From Diplocarpon mali (Eukaryota > Ascomycota > Leotiomycetes > Helotiales > Drepanopezizaceae), in assembly GCA_024741835.1 (NCBI GenBank), contig JAENRP010000099.1, positions 67,996 to 131,995 of the forward strand: a stretch of DNA of 64,000 nt. The letters are read 5' to 3'. The position numbers and the translations under genes were made by a program. The notes beneath the pieces were generated by a model. The model was not told the DNA's origin and ran no database searches. It worked only from the letters and a program-made list of their open reading frames with translations. Below are positions 11,501 through 23,353 of this stretch, one piece after another (the first letter of the stretch is position 1; each line of letters begins with the position of its first letter).

Positions 11501-13722
11501 GGTGTATGAGATTGGTTTTATACTCGACGCAGATCTCTGGTGGCGAGCGAGTGGCTACCTTCCCTGGCACTTCTCTACAGGTGCAGTATTTGCTTTCTAC
11601 GATATATATATACACATACATACGTTGTCCTTTCGTCTGAATTCAGACCAAATTTGGGTTACTCTTCTCTTAGTGTCCTTTTATCCTCCGAAGAAGTTTT
11701 ACTTGCTGGAATGGGTCTGTTGGCGCGGCCAAGGGATACATGCCTCGTTTGATGGTATCATCTCGTCAAAACCTATGCAAAACACCACGATGACAAGTGC
11801 TTACAGTGGCACGGCATAAGGCCAACAATCCCGTTTCTTCATCTCTTGTAAACACCCGATTTAACAGCCCACGTCAAGCTGAAGTGTAAGAGAACGAGCA
11901 GCGGCGTAGCCTATCATCGGCGATGGATCCAAACATAATGAGTCGGGTTTGGCATTGGAGAAGCAAGGACAACGCTACAAACGCCGGCGGATGCAAGAGC
12001 TTTGTACTTAATCTGTAAGTATTTATCAAAAACAATTTCTCGAATACACTTTGCCAAGCATGCTCTTGCGCGTCCAGCCATGGCGGCTTCTCGCTGTATC
12101 CAGGCTCTCAATGAAGCGCTTAGCAAAGCCAAAGCCAATACTGTCAACGTCACTGCTGATATCGACCCTTCTTCCGCAGATGCTCGCTTTGGCAGATTTG
12201 AGCACGTGAGGGTAGACCTCTATGCGCTCTCCAAAGCCGCTCTGGCTTCGAGGGCAGAAGATGAGCAGCCAGCGTCAATCCTGCGAACGCGTGAGGTGCT
12301 TGATTGCTAGTGCAGCCCTCACGGGTTTCCAAGTCCGTAGTCTGCACCCAGCGGCAGGAAAGATTCTAAAATATCTCAAGTTCATATTCGTGCGATTCCC
12401 ATTGAGGTTGGAGCGAGTCGAGTGCAAGATGCGAGATCAGGCATCGCAGAAGGATTACGGTCCGGGAATGTTGCGATGGAAAAAGCAAAGAGAGGATAAA
12501 TTTCAAGCCTTGAAAGTGAAAAGGCTCAAGGCAAAAGCGAAAGAAAGGCCAGTGAGGTTTGAGAAAGGTCCAAACTCCCCAGTAATTGACCGTTCGTGTC
12601 TGACTGCACAGCATAATGCAGCTGTGCTGGATCTTTTTGAATCAATATGCCAACACTTTTGAGCCTGAATATTCTCTTCCCGACGATTTCATCTCGAGAT
12701 GCGGACCGAACGATGGTCTATTTCCACCGCATTCCAAGAATGTGGGAATCCTGCAAGCAGAGAATGGCCATGCCAAACGATTGCAGCGACCCTGGCGGCA
12801 ATTCTGCTTGAAGCCCAAGACCACCCCTCTGACAAGAATCATTGGTCGTCCTCCCAGTCCTGAGAGACAAGTCTCAAGGCATCATTGCTGCAGAGTACGA
12901 CGGTATCACGGGGCAAAACACAAGGCGTCTTGGACATACATGGGGAGCACTATGAGATGGGAACGAGGATAGATTATCGGAATCAACACAGGTAGATGTG
13001 GATTTCGGTGTAGCGGCTGGGTGGTCTCTGTAAGGGCGAACATGAGACCGGATATCCTGTGGATCTGTTTGAAGATATTTGTCTCTTGACCTGAATAAAG
13101 ACCGGAGAGGTGGAGCTGAGACGTGAGTTCCTGGCGAGGCAAAGATGTTGGGTCCTGAGAGAATCCTTGGATGCTTTGAAGCTGTCTAAGCTGTCGGAGA
13201 GGACAATGGCGGATGTGAGCGAGCGTCGTCGAGCTCGCGGTCGAGATGGTGTTGAGGTCGAGGTTCTGATGCTGGTGTTGACAAGACCCGTCCAGATGAA
13301 AGTGGCGATCCACTCAGCCACTAAGCGCGAGCTGTGTTACGCACCGTATGCTCACAACAACGGGGCCATAACAACAGAGGATGAAGCCGTGTACACAATC
13401 CGCGCGAGCCAGAACCGCGGCCGGCGAGCATGTAGATAGTTGTTGGGGAACAACTCGTAAAAGTGATGATCAAAGAACAAATTCCTGAGATGCTGTCTCG
13501 AAGAAGCTAAAGCGACCCTTGGCGAGATCTCGCAACAGGAGCGCTCTCTCCAGACTCCCAGCACAGGCATGAAGAGAGGCAGAGGGCCGAAATAGAATCA
13601 ATTAAAGCGCCTCACCACCACGACTTTTCATCAAAATTCTGGCTGCATTCATCTCGCGCCGCCCCAGATATACCGGGCCACCATCCGTTTTCTCGTGAAA
13701 CGGATGTCGTGAGCGCTTGATT
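8561..13722. other. 5.2-kb stretch without a supported gene
   Basis: Overlapping frames occur at 9339-9938 (both strands), 10726-11396 (both strands) and 12002-12662 (plus). None has a domain. The minus strand at 9724-9470 shows an intron-like stretch (GTACGT, a CGCTGAC branch, CTGCAG) and an Ala-rich hydrophobic run, so a decayed small gene is possible. The plus-strand frame at 12222-12662 ends in a Lys/Arg-rich segment that could be an exon. I could not assemble either into a convincing gene. Confidence 0.45.
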
Positions 13723-16700
13723 ATGAGTGAGGTTGGGGTCGCTGACCGCGCACGGCTGTTACGATCCAAACGAACAGAACTCAGGTAAATCAATTCTGCC
13801 TCTGCTCCCCGGTGAAAGCGCATGCGGCGACGCGTCGATGCATGCCATTTTCACGATGCTAACGGGTGCAGTCGAATTGTTACGTCGCGCAAGAGGAAAC
13901 TTCGCGAGTTCTGGGCGGTTTGTGAAGGCGATGGGCCTCTCCCCCAGACCGACCTCTCCAACCCCGATGCGCCGCCCGCCACCATCGCCGAAGCCCGCTT
14001 CCTCGAAGTCACCGATATTTTGCAGTACGTTGAGATCGCCTCCCGCGAGAGCTGTCGAGTCGACGTGGCCGTTGGCAGACTGGTATGTGTAGAAGATACG
14101 CTAATTCCGTGCTCTGCAGAGACCGGCTATTCGACGAATCTAATCTTCCTTCACGCCGACAACTGCGATCCGATGCCGCGAAGCAGAAGCACTCCTCTCG
14201 CAAGGCCAGCTCCGAAGGATATCCGTTAGGGACGCCGCGCAAGGCGGAAAACGCGCAGCGTGATGGGTTCAAGTCGAGGAAGAGTCGGGCGACCACTCCC
14301 AGCAGCAGAAGTGATGCTGGAGCAGTCACGGCAGCAACTTCCGCCGATGGAGCAAGGGAGCTGAATCCAAACTCGAGTACAAGTGCTGTTCCAGGAATAC
14401 CTACGCAAAGATCGACTTCGAAGAGCTCGCAGACCGATCTTCCAGCAGAGGCATCCGCAGTTCTGGCCGAAATCGTCAAGGAGACTTTGGACCAAGCGAT
14501 GGAACAGCAGCCCTCATTGCCTGCGGAGACTGGGCTGGAGACTGCGCGGGAGAGCGATAGAATCAGGACGAGGGTAGAGAGCCGACCGAACAGTCCAGGC
14601 GTCGATCCACGGAAGACCATCCCAATATCTGCGGAGGACGCTGCGCACCTAGCAGGGCCTCTCGTCCAAGGGCTAGGCTCACATGAGGAGCCGCACCAGG
14701 CTGTGACGGCACATCTGCCCTCACAGGAAGTGCAGGAGCAGAAGCTGAAGCAGACGAAGCGGGCTCGAGTGGACGGAAAGGAGCACGCTTCACGATTGTT
14801 GATCAACGCTCCCCGAGATGTCCTCCGGAATGTTGATGCTGTTTCGTCGCCCGGCTCGACCATCGATGCCCATTCCGCTACGACGCCGGTTTTGCACGAA
14901 GCATCATCAGATACCAGTCCAGAGAACGAATGGAGGTACGATGCGGAGAGACTCGACCACAAGGAGGACGATGTTCCTACCCCGCCAGAGTTGAAACCGA
15001 CGGCAGAGGAGATTTCCGAGAATGAGCACCATGACAGAATTCTGAAGGCCCAGATGGAGATTTCGGCCGCGGAGATTATGAAAGACAGAATAGGAGAACC
15101 GGGGTCGGAGGAACAGGTCGGACAGCGAGGAGTACGAGAAGAACAACAAGCTGGCGATTCACAAGCCATCCTTGGTACCGTGACTCAAGATGATGCCGCC
15201 AAACAACTTACCGAGGAGGCTAGGCAGGCCGTTCAAGACATAGTCGAGGATGGGAACGATGTCGTCGGCGTACCAACCCCCGACGAACAAGTGACAGCGA
15301 AGCACGAGCTGCCAGAGCTTGATTCCAAGGAACAAGCAGTTAGGCAACCCGAGGTATTCGACTCGGAAGCCGAGGAGAGCGTTACCCCGGTGGCCGACCA
15401 TATGGACGTCGAGACAACCACGGTGAACGACTCGTTCGAGAGCCATGCCGCGACCGAGAGTCTGACGGCGATCTCCCCAAGTGTCCCGCAACCATCAGAA
15501 CAATCCGTGGACCCTGCGAGTAGTTCGAACCGGGCATCTGCTGCTCCGACACCCCAAGGGACTCCTTCCATACCAGCCGTCGCGCCCCCAACAGAGCGTA
15601 TGACCACCCGGGTCGCTTCTGGAGCCATGAGACACAAATCCGTCTCCGAGATTCTGGGGGAGACAGCAAAAGTCGGTGCATCCTCATGCTCTGACTCCTC
15701 AAGAAATTCACGCGCACCCTCGAGAAGCACCACCCCTCGTTCTTCCAGTGCTCAGGTCCGCCTGGCGGAGAAGGCCAAAGAGAGGGAGCGCAGCAAACTC
15801 TCGACTGTTATCTTCCCGGGTCGGGGACCGAAAGCAGCTGCCCCTGGAAATTCGCTGGTGAACGGCAACCCTGTCAAACCTGCCAAAGATGATTACTTCA
15901 AGCCACTCTTCCTTGCTACTGCATCCAATGACAAGAGAGGCATTCCATCCCTCGAGACTCTGCTAGCAACAGCTCACAAGACCATCACCACGTCGAACTC
16001 TTACGTTACCATCCAAGAGAACCAAACCATCAAGGTCCTCAAGCGCATCTACCAAGCTCAGTGTTCGAACAAATGGACACTGAGACAGCCGAAGCGCTCG
16101 TTGGAGCCAATCAGACCGACGAGTCATTGGGATATTCTGCTTCAAGAGGCCAAATGGATGCGAACTGACTTCAAAGAAGAAAGCAAGTGGAAAATGGCGG
16201 CGGCTCGCAACCTCGCATCTGCATGTGCGGAATGGGTCGAGTGCAGCCCGGAGGATAGGAAGCTTCTTCAAGTCAACGCGACACCACCGAAGCCTTCGGG
16301 AGCAGAGCCATCACTGGACATCGACATGGGCGATGCATCGAGTCAGGCTGGCACCCACCCGACTCCTGATCTTGTTGCTTCTGGAGGATTCGACTCTCCG
16401 ATGGAGGACTTTGACGAGGAGCCACGGCTGAATCTGCTGGAGACCGTCCCCCCCACAGCAATTTTTGGACTGCAAGACGATGACATTGTATTCGGATTGC
16501 GGAGATCGCCCACTACGGACAAGCTTCTTGACGAGTTGCCGATGTACGGAGCGCCCTTGCGAGTACCCCGTACGGACGTGCCAACTTCGGATACCGACCC
16601 TGATCGGCTTTGGAAACGGCCGGCCCTACCTCTGAGCAAGTTCGTCGAAGGCCGGATGGAACTGGATGTGCAGGCCCCGCCAAGGAAAAAGAGCCGCTTC

Positions 16701-17584
16701 GAGCACGAGTTGGAGGATGACGACGCGGACCAAGTCATATATGGTGAGCAGCCAACGAGAAGCCCGAACCTCCCGGCTGAATCAACGATTGTGGCGCTGT
16801 TCGATCCTCAGTACAAGCATATCCGGGATCGCATCCATTCATCACACCAATTCCGACCTCCCTCCGAGTTTGCAATGCCGCTTCAGAGTTTCTTTGAATG
16901 CCGGATAGCTTCTCAATGGACGTGGGACGAAGACAACGAGCTGAAGAATTACGTGCGAGACTACTCATACAACTGGGGGCTCATCTCCAGCCTCTTGGCC
17001 AGCAAATCTCTCTATGTTTCCGGTGCCGAGCGTCGCACCCCGTGGGAATGCTTCGAACGCTGGATTCATCTCGAGGGCTTGCCTGCTGACATGCAGAAGA
17101 CGCACTACTTCAGAGCCTACACGGCACGCATCGAGGCGGCGAACCGCAATGTGACGGCCCAAAACAATGCAATCCCACCCCAGCCAAATCCCAATGGTCA
17201 AGTACAGCAGGTCACTCCGCGAAGAAGGCCCACCACCAGCATTCGAGTTGAACGCCGGCGGAACCAGAAGCATCTCACCCTCGTCGATGCCATGAGAAAG
17301 CTGGCCAAGAAACGCGAGACTACGGCCTCGAAACAGCTTCATGCTGCCGGTCTGGCTCAGATGCGCAAAGCCAACGAGCCCCCCCCCGGCACCCGCAACC
17401 TGCTTGGTACCACCCCCCAGGATTTCAGCCGCATGAAGCATGAGCGTGACGAGCAGTTCCGGGAGCGCGTCCTGCAACTCCAAATGCGGCAGGATGCCGC
17501 GCGAAAAGTACATATTTCTTGATCTCGTATATATATAGAGAGGCCATGATGACTGACATTTTGTAAGGCAAATACTTTGCAGGC

Positions 17585-17621
<37 letters not shown>

Positions 17622-18295
17622 AGGAACCCGGCCAATCCCCAGCAGCCCGGTCTTCCGAATGGCGGCCCTCCCCGTCCTGCAAACTCTGCCGTGCCTGCGA
17701 ATGCGAATGGGCCAGCTCCCATGAGCGGTCAGAACCTGACTGTCCCCGGCCAGAATAGACCTCCCCGTCCCATGCCACCTCAAATGCCCGGCCCGCCTCT
17801 GCTCAATAGTCTCCGGACCCCCCAGATGGGCATGAATGGCGTTCCCACAGCCCAGATGCAAGGCCAGATGCCACTACCGAACCCTTCCCTCGATCATGGA
17901 CTCGTAAGCCGCGCTCATCAAATCTCCCAACATCAGCAGGCCATCCTGCGTCAGCAACAAGGTGGAATGCCAGCTCAGGCTCCTCCGATGCACAATTCGC
18001 CTCCCCGGATGAACGGAATGTCACAAACCGGCTTTGCCATGCCAACCAACATGATGCCCCCTTTCAACCCAAACACCAATGGAGTTTCAACCCCCCCAGC
18101 AAACTCTCATATGCCCTCTCCTGTTCAAGGCCATGCCGGATCACCACGGATCAGCCAGAATCCTCTACAACACCCCACTGTCCACGCCGCATCACACGTT
18201 CAGATTCTCGAGCATCAAATCAAGCAGCGACATCCAAATGCGACCGCCGAGCAGGTCAGGCAAATGATCCAGGAGCAACTGCCCAAGTCTATTAT

Positions 18296-18330
<35 letters not shown>

Positions 18331-18659
18331 GGCATGGGTTGGCCCAGAGCGCCATGAACGCGGCTGCTGGAGCTGGAGGGAATACGATGCATGGAGCGAA
18401 TGGAGTGAATGCCGGACAGAGCAATCCGCAATTGTACGCGCAGATGTTGAGAAAACAGCAAGAAAACCAACTGGCAGCGCAAGCCCAGCAGCAGGCAGCA
18501 TCAGCTGTTGGAGCCGGACAAAGCCAAGCAATCTCTACTGGCAATACAAATGGAGGTGGGAGTGCCAGTGGAAGTGCGAATGGAAGTGCGAGTGGTGGCA
18601 ACTCGGCACAGGGCCATGCACACAGGGCTTCTTCGGGTAGTGTACCAAGCGGAAAATAG
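13723..18659 (+). CDS. VID21: Vid21/Eaf1, NuA4 histone acetyltransferase scaffold subunit
   Basis: Four exons, 13723..13784, 13872..14024, 14120..17507 and 17583..18659, 1559 aa. Exon 1 (MSEVGVADRARLLRSKRTEL) splices through a GTAAAT donor and a TGCTAAC branch to IVTSRKRKLREF, and exon 2 ends TDILQ. This N-terminus is the family signature and is missed if only the large ORF is read. An HSA domain lies at about residues 715-790 (SHWDILLQEAKWMRTDF...WKMAAARNLA) and a SANT/Myb domain at about 1005-1060 (WTWDEDNELKNYV...RTPWECFERWIHLEG). The C-terminus is Gln/Pro-rich with two Q11 runs. Eaf1 scaffolds the nuclear NuA4 complex, which acetylates H4 and H2A; HSA domains bind actin-related proteins. 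SPP2 follows on the same strand. Confidence 0.93.
17586..17618 (+). repeat. Coding CAG tract (Q11) in VID21
   Basis: Ten uninterrupted CAG codons and a CAA, at the very start of the last VID21 exon, three bases after the splice acceptor. Pure CAG makes length variation likely. Confidence 0.95.
18297..18329 (+). repeat. Second coding CAG tract (Q11) in VID21
   Basis: Eleven Gln codons, CAG with a single CAA interruption, preceded by SKSIM and followed by RHGLAQ. It lies in the Gln-rich C-terminal tail. Confidence 0.95.
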
Positions 18660-19106
18660 ATTCTGGGTCGGGGTAGCGTCTTGATGGTTGTACCGGCTGG
18701 CCACTGCGATGGTTTCATGGTTTAGGGATGGCAGGTGTTGTGTCGGCTGGGCTGTTAGGCGGAGGTAGCGAGAGTACAGCTGCTGGCTGTTGTGACTTTG
18801 ATGACATTACGTACGCATTGACATTCCGAAGAGGATGGCTCACCAATGCACATACATACCTAATGCCTCTTTGAGGCTATCCCCTCAACAAATGCCTTGG
18901 ACCGGCTGAATATTTTGACAATTGAAATCTATACCCAGGTCTTTACTGAGGTACCTAGCACTCGGTAGTATTTTTCGGCCTTGACTTTAACCTAACATTT
19001 GAGGCACGGCTGTCGACCCGATGAACCTTTGACACTTCACTCGTTGCGAAGTGCCTCGCCCATCTGCTCCAACACGAACACTCTCCATCGCGACATCGAG
19101 ATCCCA
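18660..19106. other. VID21-SPP2 intergenic region
   Basis: About 450 bp between two plus-strand genes. It should hold the VID21 3' end and the SPP2 promoter. No TATA box is evident; CT-rich and CATCG-containing leader sequence lies just before the SPP2 ATG. Confidence 0.6.
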
Positions 19107-20201
19107 ATGTCGCTCTCCCAAAACACGCCTCCGACGGCAAGCAAGATAGCAATCAAAGGCTTCTCCCTCTCGTCCAAACCCATCGCAAAACCCAAGCCCG
19201 CGCCCCCCTCTAAACTAGGCAAGCGACCACGCACACATTTCGGTCACGATAGCGACTCGGAAGACGACCGACACAAGACCGCCGGAAAACACGAATCCGT
19301 CACTGGGTTTGGAGCGCATGGCGCTGAGCTAGAGGACAAGGAGCCGAAGGGGAGAGGCGGAGAGTTGGTGATCAAGAGGATACCGAATAGAGATTGGAGG
19401 GGCGAGGCTCGACGGCGACAGAATGGAGGAAGAGATCTACTGCCGAAAGAGGAACGGGCGAGAAGGGATGCGCAAGAGGCGGGAGGGGCGAAGGTTGACG
19501 ACGTGGATGTCGTCAATGGGGACGAGGGCGCCATTCAATGGGGATTGAGCGTGCGGAAACGGGTTGCCGCCGGCGAGGATAGAGACGGGGGAACAGAAGC
19601 ACACCCACAGGACCAAGACTCGGCGGCGGAGACCCGAGAGGGGGACACTGGTGCCCCCGCCGGCTCCAGAACCGCAGACGAAGAAGCCCTCGCGGCTCTC
19701 CTCGGCGTAGACACCAAGACCAAAGGCCCCGACCTCGTCATCACCTCCGTCATGCCGCTCTCCGAGCACGAAGCGTACAAGGCGGCCGTCCTCGCTGCGC
19801 CCGACGTTTCGACGCTCGAAGACTACGAGCGCGTCCCTGTTGAGGAGTTTGGCGCGGCGTTGCTCCGGGGTATGGGCTGGAAGGGGGAGAAGGTGGCGAA
19901 ACCGAAGGATGTCAAGCGCCGGCAGAACTTGCTGGGGCTGGGTGCAAAGGAGCTGGATGGCGCAGAGGAGCTAGGGGCTTGGGTGCAGAAGAGCGATGTC
20001 AAGCGGTTGAAGCCTGTGGGTGGAGCTGGGACTGGGGGATTCAACGGGGAGAGGAGGGTGAAGGCTGGAGAGTATAAGAGGGAGAGGGAACGAGAGCGGG
20101 AGAGGAGGGAGGAGAGGGGGGGTGGGAGTTATAAGCGGGAGAGGGAGAGGGAGCGCGAGAGGGAGAGAGACTATCGGGATAGTAGGGACAAGAGGCGGTA
20201 G
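19107..20201 (+). CDS. SPP2: Spp2-type pre-mRNA splicing factor (GPKOW/MOS2 family)
   Basis: A single exon of 364 aa. I chose the ATG at 19107 (MSLSQNTPP); an upstream in-frame ATG at 18999 would add 36 unrelated residues. The start has the family pattern SKIAIKGFSLSS, followed by a basic GKRPRTHFGHDSDSED stretch. The core G-patch-like motif DYERVPVEEFGAALLRGMGW lies at about residues 239-258. The C-terminus (about 320-364) is a long Arg/Glu/Lys repeat of the RE/RD type common in spliceosome proteins. In yeast Spp2 binds the DEAH helicase Prp2 through the G-patch region and activates the spliceosome before the first step. Acts in the nucleus. Confidence 0.9.
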   Translation: MSLSQNTPPTASKIAIKGFSLSSKPIAKPKPAPPSKLGKRPRTHFGHDSDSEDDRHKTAGKHESVTGFGAHGAELEDKEPKGRGGELVIKRIPNRDWRGEARRRQNGGRDLLPKEERARRDAQEAGGAKVDDVDVVNGDEGAIQWGLSVRKRVAAGEDRDGGTEAHPQDQDSAAETREGDTGAPAGSRTADEEALAALLGVDTKTKGPDLVITSVMPLSEHEAYKAAVLAAPDVSTLEDYERVPVEEFGAALLRGMGWKGEKVAKPKDVKRRQNLLGLGAKELDGAEELGAWVQKSDVKRLKPVGGAGTGGFNGERRVKAGEYKRERERERERREERGGGSYKRERERERERERDYRDSRDKRR

Positions 20202-22027
20202 CGCGCTTCTCGTGATTCTTGGGCCACGATGGGTAGGTTGTAGCGTAGTGCACGCACAGCCAATGTACCATCCGCCATCTGATCTTCGACCATGTATGAA
20301 TCGAAATACTATTCTCTCAAGCCTCCCCTCCAGATACACATACGCGACGACGCAAAACCAACGCTCTTCTCCTAGGGACTTTATGCCGAACACCAAGCCT
20401 TGCACCGACTATCCTTTATTCGCTGGTAGGGGTTCGCGAGTCCCCTTTTTCGTGACTCTTGCTAGAGCGAAAACGCTGGCCAGGGAGTTGGGCCCTCTGG
20501 TGTTGGCTTTACTGAGATGGGAAGTAAGTGGGTCGGGGAAATCATTATGGGTATTTCTGTTTGTTTATTGAGGAAGATTTTCTTGGATCTTTGGGGGGAG
20601 GATGAGGGTGAGGATGAGGATGAGGGTGAGGATGGGGATGCGGATGAGGACGAGGATGCGGATGTTTTATATTTTCGTTTCTTCGCAAGGGCGAGCGGCA
20701 GCCGTTCGGTGGTCGTGCCTCGTGGCTTGGATCAGTTCTGCTCATGGGGAGGGATGCGAGGGATAGAAGCTTGCAAGTGTTGTTCTAGTTCGTAGCTCAT
20801 TTCTCATGCATTTTCGCTGCGAGAGACCTGGGCCTGCTTTGAGTCTGGGGAGATCTGCGTCTGCTACTCAAGGGAACGTCGATGCTGATTTTGTAATATG
20901 ATTCGTGCAGATATGTTTCCAGAGCGCGCGAACTAATGGGTTCAAAGCTGGGTGCATGAGGCTGCTGACCGACCTTGATGCGTTTGCTGACCAGCCTCTG
21001 TGTTTGGTTGTTCAAATTCTAGTATAGATAAGACCTCTGAGGAAGAAGTAGGTGAGGAGTGGATATCGGCTATGGTATAAGCACTTGGTATTTGTATGAT
21101 CACTATGAAAGGGGTGTTGGAAGTATAATCTATCAAAGCCGGATTCATGCACATGCATATATCTCTAGCCCTTGAGTCTGTACTCGTGCGAATAAAAACA
21201 ATGAGTATTCTTGTTTGCATCTCCATCAGGCAGCCTGAGAATCCGAAAAGCCAATAGCTCACTTTAGATCACAAGCCAGACTCACAGCGATGGTGGTTTA
21301 GAAGTGGCTTGTGCCAGTAGTCACCCGATTCTGGGAATCTGGTGAGCGGAAGCAGATTTCTTCTTTGTTGTACGCATCGAGTCTTCAGGAGATTATTACA
21401 TATCGAAAGTAAACACAGCTGGCGAGACGAGTCGAGAGAGTCATCACCCCGAACTTTCCAGTCGGTGGACAGCAGAGCTTCAACCTCCCCCTGAGCTCCA
21501 TGATCCCCAAGGAGACGATCCTGCATTCTTGGAATACAGCGCCCAAGACCCGATTGAACGGTACCAGTCCAGGTCTCTGAGCATCGCACTTCTCACAATC
21601 CAAGCCAGGCACGGGTCTAGCATTTACATTGTAGCAAATTGAGCATCTTCAACTTCACCACCTCGCACCTACGAGCACCGAAACGCACCTCCCAACCCGC
21701 AGACCCGGTCGTGGGACATTAGAACAGGTCTCGAAGCGCGAGCGATCAAGGCCAGTGTGTAAAGGATATCTTCTTCGATGCTATCGCAGAAAGCGGTGTC
21801 AACACCAGATATTTTCCATGCAAACTCTTACCTGCTCTCTGAGCGCGTCTCCTACACCATAGCAAAGGCATTTAGAGTGTCATGTTGTGATCCACGCTTA
21901 CTTATCTCTCCCAACCTGAGTCAACAGCTCCTCTCCTGATAGATGCGATTTCTGCAGCAGTATATCACGCGTTCCAGAAATCTTGTGAAAGACCTAGGGA
22001 GATTTAATATGTGCTGGAATTGATAAG
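20202..22027. other. Gene-poor region, no supported gene
   Basis: It contains a GGATGA/GGGTGA hexamer-like repeat at about 20600-20665 whose antisense reads as a His-Pro run. Other frames are short. From 20950 onward the sequence is more AT-rich and looks non-coding. Confidence 0.5.
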
Positions 22028-22124
22028 TGCCAGAATCTAGAGGTGTAGACTCTGAGTTCCATGAAGCTGCAGGAGTATATATACAAGGTACGATCACATA
22101 AGCCAGTCCTTGTATATTCTAACA
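22028..22124. mobile_element. LTR-like remnant related to the solo LTR at 38337
   Basis: It starts TGCCAGAATC and ends CTAACA. Internally it shares GGTGTAGACTCT, AGCTG and AGTATATATACAAGGTA with the element at 38337-38460, but it is 27 bp shorter and has no target-site duplication I can see. Read on the minus strand it starts TGTTAG, as many Copia-type LTRs do. It is likely a decayed copy of the same family. Confidence 0.55.
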
Positions 22125-22619
22125 GAGAGCGATGCGAGGCGGACGATATCACGGCTCATCCGAAGAAAAAGGAGCATCACTTTTTGCTGGTCAAAAGATG
22201 CGTGGGAGGACGGTGATCTGGAGGGATAACGAGCAGTCGCTATGTCGGCAGGCCATGAGATCTTGTATGGCTTTTTTGTTTGATCGATTGCTGGCAGGAG
22301 GTTCTATTCCGGAACACCCTGTCTTGCGCAGCCTCCAGGTAAATACCCGTCTGATATACCACTCCCTGGCGTTTGACTATAGCCGCTGTGTTACTTTCTT
22401 TCCATGCCGCAGAGATCTGGCTCTCTCGACCCGGGGTGTTTGCTCAGCAACGACCGGAGAAGGGTAATCTGAGGCCGCCCGTAACCTCTGGCTAGGAGAA
22501 AGCATCTTATAGAGAAAGTTCTGCGAAATAGTGCTAACCGATGATAGTTGCGCTTAACTCCATTCTGCTCTTCAAGTACTTCACGCCTTCGATGAAAACT
22601 CAAGTGCCAACTGTAAATC
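22125..22619. other. Intergenic, no supported gene
   Basis: Open frames on both strands are short and domain-free. I see no repeats or RNA genes. Confidence 0.5.
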
Positions 22620-22886
22620 CTAATTGAACGCAGCGTCAAGGTATTTCCTCCGGTTCAAGAATTGCCAGGTTTCTGTAGGACCTGCAGGACCTGTCGCATC
22701 TGTACGTTCGGAAATCCGACGAATTAGTATATCAAGAATTGGCCGCACGCCCCGGGTGAGCTTCACCATCTCGTCGACTAGACCTGCTATGTCGAGGATT
22801 GCATCTACTGCTGCGGGGGGAGCGTGAGCCCGTCCCAGGATGGGCGGAGGGCTTCCAGCTCCATGAAACTGGTCCATGGTAGACAT
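22620..22886 (-). CDS. Small hypothetical protein or terminal exon
   Basis: An 88-aa frame starting ATG TCT ACC ATG. Residues ~25-65 make a plausible amphipathic helix pair (DAILDIAGLVDEMVKLTRGV, then PILDILIRRISER). The composition is more protein-like than surrounding frames. It could be the last exon of a longer minus-strand gene, but upstream frames (22900-23280) are low quality and contain a 12-bp repeat. I do not recognise the family. Confidence 0.35.
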   Translation of the reverse strand: MSTMDQFHGAGSPPPILGRAHAPPAAVDAILDIAGLVDEMVKLTRGVRPILDILIRRISERTDATGPAGPTETWQFLNRRKYLDAAFN

Positions 22887-23081
22887 TGATGCATAGCGTA
22901 CCCACCCAGGGTATCTTCTTCCTCCCGCATCTCTGGATTGGATTTGGGTTGTCTGTTTCCCGCGTTCTCACCACTACTGGTTCCATCGCAAGAGCTGTCA
23001 TATATCCTGCCACTGAAGTGAGCAAAGGCTACCGGCCGTTCGAAACGCAGAAGATAGCTACTTTTTTTAGGAGTTACAGGA

Positions 23082-23129
23082 CACCACAATAGCCACCACA
23101 ATAGCCACCACAACAGGCACCACAACAGG
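23082..23129. repeat. 12-bp tandem repeat (CACCACAATAGC-type x4)
   Basis: Two copies of CACCACAATAGC followed by two copies of CACCACAACAGG. The change between pairs suggests two duplication steps. Confidence 0.85.
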
Positions 23130-23353
23130 TTCGGCGAGCAGATTTCGGAAACATCATGGTAATCTTCCCCCCCAGGTGTATGAGCAGGTAGTATCTTGAC
23201 TACTTGCGGAGAATCATTCCGGCCCAGAAAACCTGGAGAAGTTGCAAGAGCAGACGGAAGAGTAGCATTCTTGGTCAACGAGATCAGAAAGCCCCCTCGT
23301 CACGCCCTTTCAACGCTTTCGTAAGAACATACAAGACGAGAAATAGAACATCC

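Noticed and set aside
18999..19106. Upstream in-frame ATG for SPP2
   Set aside because: It would add 36 residues unrelated to the family; the ATG at 19107 gives the conserved N-terminus.
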